Counted from the stretch's first letter, positions 28,490 to 37,418 are shown. The stretch: 64,000 bases of DNA from Rhodovulum sulfidophilum (GCA_003241785.1 QFPW01000020.1:1-64000), one strand, 5' to 3'. The notes: a model not told the origin generated them from the sequence alone. Program-made: numbers and translations.

Positions 28490-28531
28490 GCCGGGATTGG
28501 CATTGGCCTCTCATTGAAAGAGGGAATTGCC

Positions 28532-30070
28532 GTGTCACGTGTAGCTACCGAGGCAGTCGATCACATTACGATTGAGGACCCGGATGTCGATCTCGACGCG
28601 CTGGGAGGCGACGACACCGTGGTGGTGCTGGCCAACCGCGCGGTGGCGCGCGGCGGCGCGGGCGATGATTGGCTGACCGCGACCCTTTTCGGCGATTTCG
28701 ATTCGGTCCAGGAGGGGGCCGAGGATACGGACGGCGATGGCGAACCGGACAGCTTCCCCAACGCGCTCCTGACGGCCGAGCTTCATGGCGACGACGGGGA
28801 CGATCGCCTCCACGCCATGATCCGGAGCTATGAATGGGAAGGGCCGTCGATCACCGTGAGCCTCCACGGCGGGCGGGGCGACGACATTCTCTGGATCGAT
28901 CTGGTGGCCTCCGGGGGCGTGCTGACGAGCTTCGTCGACGCGGGGTCCGGAAACGACACGATCCGGGTCAGCGCGCTGACGGACAGCCTCCGGTACGGCG
29001 CGGGCGGTCCGATCGAGATCGACGCGGGCGACGGCGACGATGACATCGTCGTCTATGCCGACGGCGGCGGCACCGAGTTCATGTCCATGGCGGCGACGGC
29101 GACGATCCGGGGCGGCGCGGGCGACGACAGGATCGAGGTCTATCAGACGTCCTCGGCCTGGGATTCAGGCGGCTCCCTCAACGACATCCGCGGCGGGGAC
29201 GGCGCCGACGAGATCATCGCGACGGCCGCGGGCGGCGCCGACTGGGGAGATACGGCGAACCATATCCGGGGTGGGCGGGGAGACGACGCGATCACCGCGA
29301 CGGCGCTGGCGGAGGCGGGCGTGACCGCCACGACGCTGAACGACGTCCAGGGCGGCGCCGGCGACGACCGGATGACCCTGATCGGCGCGGCCGGGCCGCG
29401 CAGCGCGCCCGAGGGCATCGACGGCACCAACCGCGCCTCGGGCGGTTCGGGCGACGACGTCATCACCGCGCGACTGCTCCTGACCGGCGACGAGGGCGAG
29501 AATCGCGGCTTTAACGAGCTTCGGGGAGACGCGGGCGACGATCGCCTCACCGCCGTGATCTCGATCCCCGACGCGGAGCTGGGCAAGGCCCGTTCCGAGC
29601 TCCACGGCGGTTCCGGCGACGACCGGCTGAAGGTCTCCGGCGGCACCGGCAATCTGCTCTATGGCAACCAGGGCGACGACACGCTGCTCGGGAGCGCCAA
29701 TGACGACCGGCTGATCGGCGGGCAGGGCGCGGACTATCTGCGGGGCTATGGCGGGTCGGATGTCTTCGTCTTCATGGGCGCGCGCGGGACCGGGGCTTCG
29801 GAGCGCGACCGGATCGCGGATTTCACCATCGGCGCGGACCTGATCGACGTGAGCGCCATCGACGCGAAATCCTGGCGGCCCGGCAACCAGAGCTTCACCT
29901 TCGACGCGCAGGGGGAGGGCCGTTCGGGCACGCTCTGGGTCGAGGAGAATCCCGACAACCATGGTTCGATTCTCTACGCCAACACCGGCCGGGCGCTCCT
30001 GGCCGTGAACCTGCTCGACGGGCGGGGCGTGCACGCCGACGACTATTCGGCGAGCGATTTCATCCTCTGA
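28532..30070 (+). CDS. RTX-type calcium-binding exoprotein
   Basis: 512 aa protein built almost entirely of RTX nonapeptide-like blocks: GGAGDDWL, GDDGDDRL, GGRGDDIL, AGSGNDTI, GGAGDDRI, GGRGDDAI, GGSGDDVI, GDAGDDRL, GGSGDDRL, GNQGDDTL and GGQGADYL. These form calcium-bound beta-rolls. The C terminus (DVFVFMGARG...ERDRIADFTIGADLIDVSAID) is the serralysin-type region typical of type I secretion substrates. There is no signal peptide and no T1SS genes nearby. No catalytic domain is seen; many repeats are widely spaced. GTG start chosen for the AGAGGGA ribosome site; TTG at 28514 is possible. Confidence 0.88.
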   Translation: MSRVATEAVDHITIEDPDVDLDALGGDDTVVVLANRAVARGGAGDDWLTATLFGDFDSVQEGAEDTDGDGEPDSFPNALLTAELHGDDGDDRLHAMIRSYEWEGPSITVSLHGGRGDDILWIDLVASGGVLTSFVDAGSGNDTIRVSALTDSLRYGAGGPIEIDAGDGDDDIVVYADGGGTEFMSMAATATIRGGAGDDRIEVYQTSSAWDSGGSLNDIRGGDGADEIIATAAGGADWGDTANHIRGGRGDDAITATALAEAGVTATTLNDVQGGAGDDRMTLIGAAGPRSAPEGIDGTNRASGGSGDDVITARLLLTGDEGENRGFNELRGDAGDDRLTAVISIPDAELGKARSELHGGSGDDRLKVSGGTGNLLYGNQGDDTLLGSANDDRLIGGQGADYLRGYGGSDVFVFMGARGTGASERDRIADFTIGADLIDVSAIDAKSWRPGNQSFTFDAQGEGRSGTLWVEENPDNHGSILYANTGRALLAVNLLDGRGVHADDYSASDFIL

Positions 30071-30172
30071 GCGCCATCGACCCCGGCGGGGCGGCTTCGC
30101 GGAGCCGCTCCTCGCGCGCGCGGGGGGCCGCGAGGCGAAACCGCCCGCGATATCAGTATACTGGGGGGCTGA

Positions 30173-30249
30173 TGGTAGCGGAGGAGGGACTTGAACCCCC
30201 GACACGCGGATTATGATTCCGCTGCTCTAACCAGCTGAGCTACTCCGCC
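30173..30249 (-). tRNA. tRNA-Met (anticodon CAT, elongator type)
   Basis: 77-nt cloverleaf on the minus strand. Acceptor GGCGGAG/CTCCGCT, anticodon stem GCGGA/TCCGC with loop ATCATAA, T-loop GGTTCAAGTCC, encoded CCA. The start GGCGGAGTAGCTCAG favours elongator Met over initiator or Ile2, but CAT alone cannot prove this. Confidence 0.93.
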
Positions 30250-30820
30250 ACTGGCGCGCTTCCTACAGAGGGGCTCGGGTGGCGTCAAGGCGGTCTCGCG
30301 GCAAAATCGCATGCCCGGCGCCGGAGCAGGGAAGGCGGCTGGAGCCCGGTGTTCGCCGGGTGGCGGGCCCTCGGTGAATCGCCTGTCGTGGGCCTCGGCG
30401 GGTCCGGATGGCACCGGTCGAGGCAATGGCCGAAGCGGCTCGCGCCGGTGATGGCGCGGGTCCGGGTTTGCCCGGCTAGCGAGCCTTAGCCTGAGGCGCC
30501 GCGCGGATCGCGCGCTTCCGGCGTGCGATGGGCGTCCGACTCTCGGCGCGGATCGGGCAGGTGCCGATTTGTCACAGTTCCGTGGCTTTCGCGCGGGGGC
30601 GGTTTTGGCGGGATTGCGGGCTCGGCGCGATCGTTGGATTGTCCTCTCCAAGGATACTTCGGAGACTTCGCATTGACCCCTGCCACGCCGATCATCGCGC
30701 TTTCGTCCTCGGCGGACGTCAGGGATGTCCCCGGCGGATCAGCGGGGCGGATCGGGCCCCGCGCGGGGGGGCACGCCGGATGGATCGGCTTCCGATCGTG
30801 CATGAAGTTCATCCTCCAAG

Positions 30821-30852
30821 AGCATACCAGATATGAAGCTTCCTGTCAGGAA
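30821..30852 (-). promoter_or_regulatory. candidate promoter with overlapping palindromic operator
   Basis: On the minus strand CTGACA (30844-30849) and TATGCT (30821-30826) are 17 bases apart. The -35 lies inside the palindrome TTCCTG-A-CAGGAA (30840-30852). Predicted transcription would begin within a few bases of an ATG at 30812, giving a nearly leaderless message. Confidence 0.4.
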
Positions 30853-31160
30853 TGGGTGTCGCGGCCGAATCTGCCGATAGGCCACGACGCCTCGGGCGGG
30901 GCGGGGCGAGACTCCGGCGGCGCGGGTCGCGGCGTCGGGCGCGGAAGCGTCCGGAGCCGGGTCCGATCCGTCCGGGAAGTCCGCCCCGCCCTTGGTTCCA
31001 CGCGCGGCGCCGGTCTTGGTCCGACCGCCGCCCCGCGCCGGCTCCGCGGGATGGCCGCGCGCGCGGACTGTGTTGGAAATGCAACGCTCCAGCGCGCGCC
31101 GCGAGCCGCGCTCCGACCGCCGGGCGCCTGACGCCCGCCCCTTTTTCGAGTGCCCACCTC

Positions 31161-31192
31161 ACAGGCGTGTCACGGGACACGCCTGTTTTTTT
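31161..31192 (+). terminator. strong intrinsic terminator without an assigned gene
   Basis: Perfect 11-bp stem ACAGGCGTGTC / GACACGCCTGT with loop ACGG, directly followed by a T run (31186-31192). It functions on the plus strand, but the nearest coding gene on that strand ends more than 1 kb upstream, with a minus-strand tRNA between. It does not have a T tract for the converging dnaE2 transcript. Confidence 0.85.
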
Positions 31193-31216
31193 CGTAGCCG
31201 GGCCACGCGCCGGATC

Positions 31217-34200
31217 TCAGTGGAAGTCGCGGGATCTCGGGAAGGTCCGCTGGTCGCGGGGATGGCCCGCGCGGGGTGGCGGCGCCTCGGCCTGGTCGGT
31301 CAGCCGGCGGAGCAGGGCGGAACGGTCCTCGACCTGCTCGCCCATCAGATGGACGACGCCCTCGGAGCTGCGCTGGACCTTGCCCGCGACCTGCATCAGC
31401 CGCGCGGTCATCACCGGGCGGCGCATCCGCTCGAAGATCCGCGCCCAGATCAGGATGTTCACGATCCCTGTCTCGTCCTCGAGCGTGACGAAGATCGCGT
31501 TGCCCTTGCCCGGGCGCTGGCGCACCAGCACGATTCCAGCGGCGCGGATCCGGGCGCCGTCGCGCGCCGCCGCGACCTCGGCCGCGGAGCGCACGCCTTC
31601 GGCGCGCAAGGTCTCGCGCAGGAAGGCCATCGGATGCGCGCGGAGCGAGAGGCGCGTGGTCTGGTAGTCGGTCGCGACCTCCTCGGCCTCCGGCATCGGC
31701 GGCAGCGCGAAATCGGGCTCGGGCCCGAGCGCGCGCGCCTCGGCCGCCGCGAAGAGCGGCAGGTCGGCTCCGGTGACCCGCCGCGCCGCCCAGAGCGCCG
31801 CGCGCCTGGGCGCCCCGGTCGCGCGGAAGGCGTCGGCGTCGGCGAGCAGGCGCAGCGCGCGGGGCGGCAGGTCGGCGCGCCGCGCCAGCGCCTCGGGATC
31901 CTCGAAGCCGCCGCCCGCGCGGGCTTCGGCGAGCCGCTTCGCCCAATCTTCGCGAAACCCGTCCATCTGCCGGAAGCCGAGCCGCAGCGCCGGGGCGCGC
32001 GGGTCGTCCCGGGTCTCGAGCCCGTTGTTCCAGACGCTCGCGTTCACGTCGATCGGGCGCACCTCGACCCCGTGCTCGCGCGCGTCGCGCACGATCTGCG
32101 CCGGGGCGTAGAAGCCCATCGGCTGCGAATTGAGCAGCGCGCAGGCGAAGACGCCGGGGTGGTGACACTTGATCCAGGCCGAGACATAGACCAGCCGGGC
32201 GAAGGAAAGCGCGTGGCTCTCGGGAAAGCCGTAGCTGCCGAAGCCCTCGATCTGGCGAAAGCAGCGTTCGGCGAAATCGGGCTGATACCCGCGGCCCACC
32301 ATGCCGGCGACCATCTTGTCGCGGAATTCCTCGATATTGCCGAGGTTCTTGAAGGTCGCCATCGCGCGGCGGAGCTGGTTCGCCTCCGAAGGCGTGAAGC
32401 CCGCCGCGACGATCGCGAGCTTCATCGCCTGCTCCTGGAACAGCGGCACGCCGTAGGTCTTGCCGAGGAGCGCTCGGAGTTCGTCCTCGGGGTGGGGCGG
32501 CGCGGGCGAGGGGAACTCGACCGGCTCGAGCTCCGCCCGGCGGCGCAGATAGGGATGGACCATCTCGCCCTCGATCGGGCCGGGGCGGACGATGGCGACC
32601 TGAACGGTCAGATCGTAGAGATCATTGGGCCTCAGCCGCGGCAGCATGTTGATCTGCGCCCGGCTCTCGACCTGGAAGACGCCGATGCTGTCGCCCTTCC
32701 GGAGCATCTCGTAAACGGCCGGATCGTCCGAATCGAGATCGACTTCGAGCGTATGCGTGCCGAGCTTCTGCTCGTGGAGCATGTCGAAGCTTTTCCGGAT
32801 GCAGGTCAGCATCCCGAGCGCCAGCACGTCGACCTTCATCAGGCCGAGCGCCGCGATGTCGTCCTTGTCCCATTCGATGAAGCTGCGGTCCTTCATCGCC
32901 GCGTTGTGGATGGGGACGGTCTCGTCGAGCCGGCCCCGGGCCAGGACGAAGCCGCCGACATGCTGCGACAGGTGGCGCGGGAAGGGCGTGCCGAGCAGGC
33001 GCGCGAGAAGGTCGCGCAGCCGCCGCATCTCCGGGTTGTCGAGCGCGAAGCCCGCCTCGGTGATCCGCTGCTCGATCCCGCCGGGGTTCTTGCGGTTCGC
33101 CTTCTTCGCCTTCGGCGCGCTGCCCGGGTGGCTGCCGCCGGGACTGCCCCAGACCGTGCTCGCCATCCGCGCGGCGATGTCCTCGCTGAGCCCGAGCGCC
33201 TTGCAGACCTCGCGGATCGCGCTGCGCGAGCGGTAATGGATCACCGTCGCGGTGAGACCGGCGCGGTGGCGGCCGTAGCGGCGGTAGATGTACTGCATCA
33301 CCTCCTCGCGCCGCTCGTGCTCGAAATCGACGTCGATGTCGGGCGGCTCGCGCCGCTCCTCGGAGACGAAGCGGGAGAAGAGCAGGTCGTGCTTCAGCGG
33401 GTCGACCGAGGTGACGCCGAGCAGGAAGCAGACGATCGAATTCGCCGCCGAGCCCCGGCCCTGGCAGAGGATCGGTTTCTTCCGCGTGCGGGCGAAGCGC
33501 ACGAGGTCGTAGACGGTCAGGAAGTAATGCGCGTACTTCTGCTCGCGGATCAGCCGAAACTCGTCTTCGATCAGCTTCCGGACCTTCGTCCGATCCTTCT
33601 CCGGCAAGGTGTCCTTGTAGCGCTTTCGCGCCTTCTTCATCACCAGATGCTCGAGCCAGTCCTGCGCCTCCCAGCCCTTGGGCACCGGCTCGTCGGGGTA
33701 TTCATACTCCAGATCCTTGAGCGTGAAGCTGATCCGGGCGAGGAAGCGCGCCGTCTCGGCCACCGCCTCGGGCCGGGCGCGGTAGAGGCGGGCCATGTCG
33801 AGCGGGGATTTCAGGTGCCGTTCCGCGTTCGGACCAAGCCGCCGGCCGGCTTCGTCGAGCGTCACGCCTTCGCGGATCGCCACCATCACGTCCTGGAGCG
33901 GCCGGTGCGCCGGCGCGGCGTAGAGCACGTCGTTGGTGGCGAGAAGCGGGACCCCGGCCGCCGCCGCGAGCGTGCCGAGCCGCGCCAGCCGCCGCCGGTC
34001 GGTGCCGCCGAGCGGCATGGTGGCCCCGAGCCAGACCCGGTCGGGCGCCGCCGCGACGAGGCGGGCGAGCAGCTCGGCGAGATCGGCCGGCGGCGGCGCG
34101 GGGACGAGCGCCAGATGCGCCGGCCGTTCGGGCGCGCCGTCGTCGTAGTCGGGCGGGGCGCGGTGCGGCCGGCCGGCGTCGCCGGAGGCCTCGGGCAGCA

Positions 34201-34663
34201 CGATGAGCAGGAGATCGTCGAGATGGGCGATGAGATCGTCGAAGCCGAGGAGGCAGCCGCCCTTCGTGGCGCGCAGGTTGCCCCGCGTCAGGAGCCGGGT
34301 GAGCCGGCCCCAGCCGTGCCGGGTCGCGGGATAGGCGACGATATCGGGCGTGCCGTCGGAGAAGACCAGCCGCGCCCCGACCACGAGCCGGAGCGGGCTC
34401 TCGCAGAGCCGCTTCTCCTCGGGGGTGAGCTCGGGCGAGAGGCCGGCGGCGCGCTTCTCCGCCGAAAGCGCCGCCTCGGCGCGTTCGGGGGCGTCGCGCA
34501 GCGCCACATGCGCGCGCACGACCCCCGCGACGGTGTTGCGGTCGGCGATGCCGATCCCCGCGAGGCCGAGCCGTAGCGCCTCGGCGACGATCTCGGCCGG
34601 GTGCGAGGCGCCGCGCAGGAAGGAATAGCTCGTCGCGGCGACGAGTTCGGCGAAATCGCTCAT
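31217..34663 (-). CDS. dnaE2: error-prone DNA polymerase DnaE2 (ImuC)
   Basis: Alternative C-family polymerase catalytic for SOS mutagenesis across lesions; 1148 aa. The N terminus is a PHP domain (TSYSFLRGASHPAEIVAEALRLGL). The palm motif PDIDVDF (about 441-447) carries the catalytic aspartates and GRGSAANS the nucleotide loop. The C terminus has an OB domain (RQRPGKGNAIFVTLEDETGIVNILIW) and lacks the beta/tau-binding tail of DnaE1. A Lys-rich insert (PKAKKANRKNPGG) near residue 515 looks longer than usual. Overlaps imuB by 4 bp. Confidence 0.96.
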   Translation of the reverse strand: MSDFAELVAATSYSFLRGASHPAEIVAEALRLGLAGIGIADRNTVAGVVRAHVALRDAPERAEAALSAEKRAAGLSPELTPEEKRLCESPLRLVVGARLVFSDGTPDIVAYPATRHGWGRLTRLLTRGNLRATKGGCLLGFDDLIAHLDDLLLIVLPEASGDAGRPHRAPPDYDDGAPERPAHLALVPAPPPADLAELLARLVAAAPDRVWLGATMPLGGTDRRRLARLGTLAAAAGVPLLATNDVLYAAPAHRPLQDVMVAIREGVTLDEAGRRLGPNAERHLKSPLDMARLYRARPEAVAETARFLARISFTLKDLEYEYPDEPVPKGWEAQDWLEHLVMKKARKRYKDTLPEKDRTKVRKLIEDEFRLIREQKYAHYFLTVYDLVRFARTRKKPILCQGRGSAANSIVCFLLGVTSVDPLKHDLLFSRFVSEERREPPDIDVDFEHERREEVMQYIYRRYGRHRAGLTATVIHYRSRSAIREVCKALGLSEDIAARMASTVWGSPGGSHPGSAPKAKKANRKNPGGIEQRITEAGFALDNPEMRRLRDLLARLLGTPFPRHLSQHVGGFVLARGRLDETVPIHNAAMKDRSFIEWDKDDIAALGLMKVDVLALGMLTCIRKSFDMLHEQKLGTHTLEVDLDSDDPAVYEMLRKGDSIGVFQVESRAQINMLPRLRPNDLYDLTVQVAIVRPGPIEGEMVHPYLRRRAELEPVEFPSPAPPHPEDELRALLGKTYGVPLFQEQAMKLAIVAAGFTPSEANQLRRAMATFKNLGNIEEFRDKMVAGMVGRGYQPDFAERCFRQIEGFGSYGFPESHALSFARLVYVSAWIKCHHPGVFACALLNSQPMGFYAPAQIVRDAREHGVEVRPIDVNASVWNNGLETRDDPRAPALRLGFRQMDGFREDWAKRLAEARAGGGFEDPEALARRADLPPRALRLLADADAFRATGAPRRAALWAARRVTGADLPLFAAAEARALGPEPDFALPPMPEAEEVATDYQTTRLSLRAHPMAFLRETLRAEGVRSAAEVAAARDGARIRAAGIVLVRQRPGKGNAIFVTLEDETGIVNILIWARIFERMRRPVMTARLMQVAGKVQRSSEGVVHLMGEQVEDRSALLRRLTDQAEAPPPRAGHPRDQRTFPRSRDFH

Positions 34664-36219
34664 GCGAAGAACCCGTGCAGGAACCAGCGGGGCGGCGGCG
34701 CGGCGCCCTCCGGCTCGGCGGGGCTCTCGCGGTAGATCCAGAACCGCCGGCCTCCCTCGTCCTCGACGCGGTAATAGTCGCGCTGGGGCGCGATATCGCC
34801 CGGGGCGCGCCACCATTCCGCCGCGATCCGCTCCGGCCCCTCGCGCCGCGCGATCGCATGGCGCTGTCCCGCCCAGTGAAACACCCGCGGCGCGCCGTCC
34901 GGGCTTTCCACCGTCACCGTTATCGGCTCCGGCCGGGCGAGCAGGCCGAGCGGGCGCAGCGGCGGGGTCGAGTCCCCGGGCAGCGGCCAGGCCTCGGCGG
35001 CGGCGGGCGCGATCGCCGGCTGGCTCCGGGCGGCGCGCTCGGGGAGGTGGCTGTCGCGGGGGGCGAAGCGGCGCAGCCGCTCGACGCCGAAGCGCGCGCT
35101 CAGCCGGTCGACGAGCTCGGCCACCGCCGGCTCGCCCGGCTCGGCGCCGTCGAGCCCGATCTGGCGCGCGGCGAGCGGGTCGAGCCGGGGGATCGCGAGG
35201 CGGATCGCGTCGAATCCGAAGCCGGGGTCGAGCGGATCGGCGAGCGCCTCGATCCGGGTGGCGAAAAGCCGCGCGACCAGCGCCGGATCGCGGCAGGGCG
35301 CGCCGGTCTCGACCGCGATCCGGCGGATGTCGCCGTCGCCGCGATAGAAGGCGGCCTCGAAGCGCCGGCCGCCCATGCCCCGGCGCGCGAGCTCCGCCGC
35401 CGCGTCGCGGGTGAGCGCGTCGATGACGGCGAGCGCGTCGGAGACCCGGCCGATCGGCTCGGCGAAGCGCCGGTCGCGGACCAGCTCCGGGACCGGGCGG
35501 CGCGGGGTGATCCGGCTCGCCTCCCGGCCGAGCAGCCGGTCGAGCCGCGCGGTCACCGCCGCGCCGAACCGCGCGGTGAGCGGCGCGGTCGGCCGGGCGG
35601 CCAGCGCGCCGATGGTCCGCAGCCCGGCGCGGGTGAGCGCCACCTCGGCCTCCGGATCGAGGCGGAGCGCGGCGATCGGCAGGCGCGGGATCGCCGCCTC
35701 GGTCTCCTCCCGCGAATACCGCGCGAGCGCCCAGGCGGCTTCCGGCGTCGCGGCGCGCGCGGCGCGGGTCGCGAGGCCGAGCGCGCCGAGCCGCGCCTCG
35801 GTTTCGCGCGCCATTTCCGCTTCGCTGCCAAAGAGATGCGCGCAGCCGGTGATGTCGAGCGTGAGCCCGTCCGGCGGATCGAGCGCCACCATCGGCGAAT
35901 AGCGGTCGCAGAAATCCGCGATCGCGCCGAGCCAGCGCAGGTCCGCTGCGGGGTCATGCGGCAGGGCCGCGAGCTCCGGCACCCGCGCCCGCGCGTCGGC
36001 GAGCGAGAGCCCGGGGGCGAGCCCGAGGCGGAGCGCCCGGGCGTCGCAGGCGGCGAGCCGCGTCGCGCCCCGGCGCTTCTCGACGAGGGCGAAGGGCGTC
36101 TCAGGCGATCCGGCGTTCCGGCGGATCCGGTCGCTCGGCAGCAGCGGGAAGAACAGCGCCAGGTAGCGCCGCGCCGCCGTCCCGTCCGGCGCCGAGGGGG
36201 CGCAGGCATTTCTCCGCAC
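34660..36219 (-). CDS. imuB: ImuB, catalytically degenerate Y-family polymerase
   Basis: 519 aa hub protein of the mutasome that links DnaE2 and the beta clamp; ImuB proteins lack the acidic catalytic residues of true Y-family polymerases. Seen: RRYLALFFPLLPSDRI at the usual N terminus, DPPDGLTLDITGCAHLFGSE in the palm, and a long C-terminal tail ending PRWFLHGFFA. The first 119 bp overlap the 3' end of imuA in another frame. No in-frame start lies between the ATG and RRYLALFF, so the overlap is probably real. Confidence 0.93.
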   Translation of the reverse strand: MRRNACAPSAPDGTAARRYLALFFPLLPSDRIRRNAGSPETPFALVEKRRGATRLAACDARALRLGLAPGLSLADARARVPELAALPHDPAADLRWLGAIADFCDRYSPMVALDPPDGLTLDITGCAHLFGSEAEMARETEARLGALGLATRAARAATPEAAWALARYSREETEAAIPRLPIAALRLDPEAEVALTRAGLRTIGALAARPTAPLTARFGAAVTARLDRLLGREASRITPRRPVPELVRDRRFAEPIGRVSDALAVIDALTRDAAAELARRGMGGRRFEAAFYRGDGDIRRIAVETGAPCRDPALVARLFATRIEALADPLDPGFGFDAIRLAIPRLDPLAARQIGLDGAEPGEPAVAELVDRLSARFGVERLRRFAPRDSHLPERAARSQPAIAPAAAEAWPLPGDSTPPLRPLGLLARPEPITVTVESPDGAPRVFHWAGQRHAIARREGPERIAAEWWRAPGDIAPQRDYYRVEDEGGRRFWIYRESPAEPEGAAPPPRWFLHGFFA

Positions 36220-36880
36220 GATCCCACTCCATCATCCAGGGCCCGGCCGGCGGCCCGCCCCGCCGGCGCAAGAGTTCGAGCGCCAGGCTCGGAAAGCCGG
36301 GCGCCTCGGTGTCGTCGAGCGGCGCGGAGGGCGCCGCCGCCACCCCCCAGCGCGTGCGCGCCGCGCTCGGGATCTCGCGCGCCTCGGGCCGCAGGAGCAG
36401 CACGGTCGCGCCGGTCCGCTCCGCCGCCAGCGCGAGCCGCCGGGTCGCCGCGAGGTCGAGGATCCGGGGATTGCCCCGGATCGCCGCCACCACCACGCCG
36501 AGACCGGCGCAGCGCGCCGCCTCCGCCGTCGCGCGCAAGAGCGCGGCCGGATCGGGCAGCGTGGCGAGGATCAGCCGCCCGGGATCGAGCCCGATCTCGG
36601 CGAGGCCCGGGGGGTAGAGCACCCCGGACCGCGATCCCCGCTCGCGCAGCCAGAAGACCTCGCCGGGCAGCCGGGCGGCCAGCATCGCCGCGAAGCCGAT
36701 GCCGGCGACCGCGTCCTCCCGCGCGCGCGGGAAGATCTCGTGCAGCCGCCCCGCCGCCAGGCCACCGCCGAGCGCCGCGTCGAGCGCGGCGGCGCCGAGC
36801 GGAATCCGCCGCTCGGTCGCGCCGTCGAATCCCGCCGCGCGGAACGGCGGCGGGAGCGGGGGTTCCGAACCGTCAGCCAT
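36101..36880 (-). CDS. imuA: ImuA, SOS mutagenesis protein
   Basis: 259 aa RecA-like accessory of the ImuA-ImuB-DnaE2 cassette. The N-terminal region IPLGAAALDAALGGGLAAGRLHEIFPR is the family signature; the nucleotide-binding loop is degenerate. GVVVAAIRGNPRILDLAATRRLALAAERTGATVLLLR marks the second half. A LexA box lies 5 bp upstream of the ATG. The 3' end overlaps imuB by 119 bp. Confidence 0.92.
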   Translation of the reverse strand: MADGSEPPLPPPFRAAGFDGATERRIPLGAAALDAALGGGLAAGRLHEIFPRAREDAVAGIGFAAMLAARLPGEVFWLRERGSRSGVLYPPGLAEIGLDPGRLILATLPDPAALLRATAEAARCAGLGVVVAAIRGNPRILDLAATRRLALAAERTGATVLLLRPEAREIPSAARTRWGVAAAPSAPLDDTEAPGFPSLALELLRRRGGPPAGPWMMEWDRAEKCLRPLGAGRDGGAALPGAVLPAAAERPDPPERRIA

Positions 36881-36885
36881 TCAAT

Positions 36886-36900
36886 GTTCCTGTTTTGTTC
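36886..36900. promoter_or_regulatory. LexA (SOS) box, alphaproteobacterial type
   Basis: GTTC-CTGTTTT-GTTC is an exact match to GTTC-N7-GTTC, the direct-repeat operator of alphaproteobacterial LexA. It ends 5 bp before the imuA start, where bound LexA would block transcription. Confidence 0.88.
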
Positions 36901-36977
36901 CAGGATCGACCCGGCGCGGCGGAGAGTCAAGGGCGTGGATCGAAGGCGGCCCTCCGGGAGGCCGCCTCCGGCGGCGC

Positions 36978-37265
36978 TCAGGCGAGGGCGGCGCCCTGGG
37001 CGAGCCGCGCCTCGGCGAGGAGCGCGGTCAGGACCGCGATATGCCGGCGCGGGTCATAGGTCGCCTCGCCGGCGGCGCGGTGCGCCTCGAGCAGGTCCTC
37101 CTCGGCGAGCAGCGCGCCGAAGGTCGCGTCGGGCGCGGCCTTCTCCGATCGCCTGAGCCGCTTCAGGTCGCGCTCCCGCCGGTAGTCGACGAGACCGGCG
37201 CGGGCGGCGCGGATCAGGATCTTGGGGCGGCGCAGCGCGGTGAGCAGGGCGGCGAATTCGGTCAT
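36978..37265 (-). CDS. DUF6477 family protein
   Basis: 95 aa cytoplasmic protein with the Rhodobacterales-typical pattern RRPKILIRAARAGLVDYRRERDLKRLRR near the N terminus and a helical C terminus (RRHIAVLTALLAEARLAQG). Function unknown. Divergent from the DUF6456 gene; downstream imuA has its own LexA-controlled start. Confidence 0.85.
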   Translation of the reverse strand: MTEFAALLTALRRPKILIRAARAGLVDYRRERDLKRLRRSEKAAPDATFGALLAEEDLLEAHRAAGEATYDPRRHIAVLTALLAEARLAQGAALA

Positions 37266-37406
37266 CGGGAGCCTCGGTCATTGCGGGGTCAACGGCTCCG
37301 GATACTGGCCGCGCGCGGCGTGGCGTTGCACAACTTTCGCGAGCGGCGTGCGCTGCCTGGTTTGGCTATGTTTGAGAATATCTAGTATTTTCCATTGTTT
37401 ACAAAC

Positions 37407-37418
37407 GATTCACGAATC
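37407..37418. promoter_or_regulatory. paired GANTC (CcrM-type) sites upstream of the DUF6456 gene
   Basis: GATTC-AC-GAATC: two GANTC methylation motifs in inverted arrangement within an AT-rich island (about 37370-37460) 49 bp before the ATG. GANTC is the target of the alphaproteobacterial cell-cycle methylase CcrM. Confidence 0.45.

Larger units (their letters stand above)
30250..31216. other. 967-bp gap without a convincing protein gene
   Basis: Lies between tRNA-Met and the 3' end of dnaE2. Open frames here have no recognisable domains and atypical composition. It contains a minus-strand promoter-like pair overlapping a palindrome (30821-30852), a 108-codon Pro/Arg-rich frame directly downstream of it (30486-30812, minus) and a strong plus-strand terminator (31161-31192). 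Confidence 0.6.

Noticed and set aside
28484..28520. Sigma54 promoter before the RTX gene (TTGGCATTGGCC)
   Set aside because: The GG-N10-GC spacing of the -24/-12 elements is not met.
30211..30651. 146-codon minus-strand frame near tRNA-Met
   Set aside because: It ends inside the tRNA gene (GGVAQLVRAAES is a typical tRNA read-through tail) and has no domain.
30992..34576. 1194-codon plus-strand open frame over dnaE2
   Set aside because: Antisense shadow with low-complexity composition; dnaE2 on the other strand has full family signatures.
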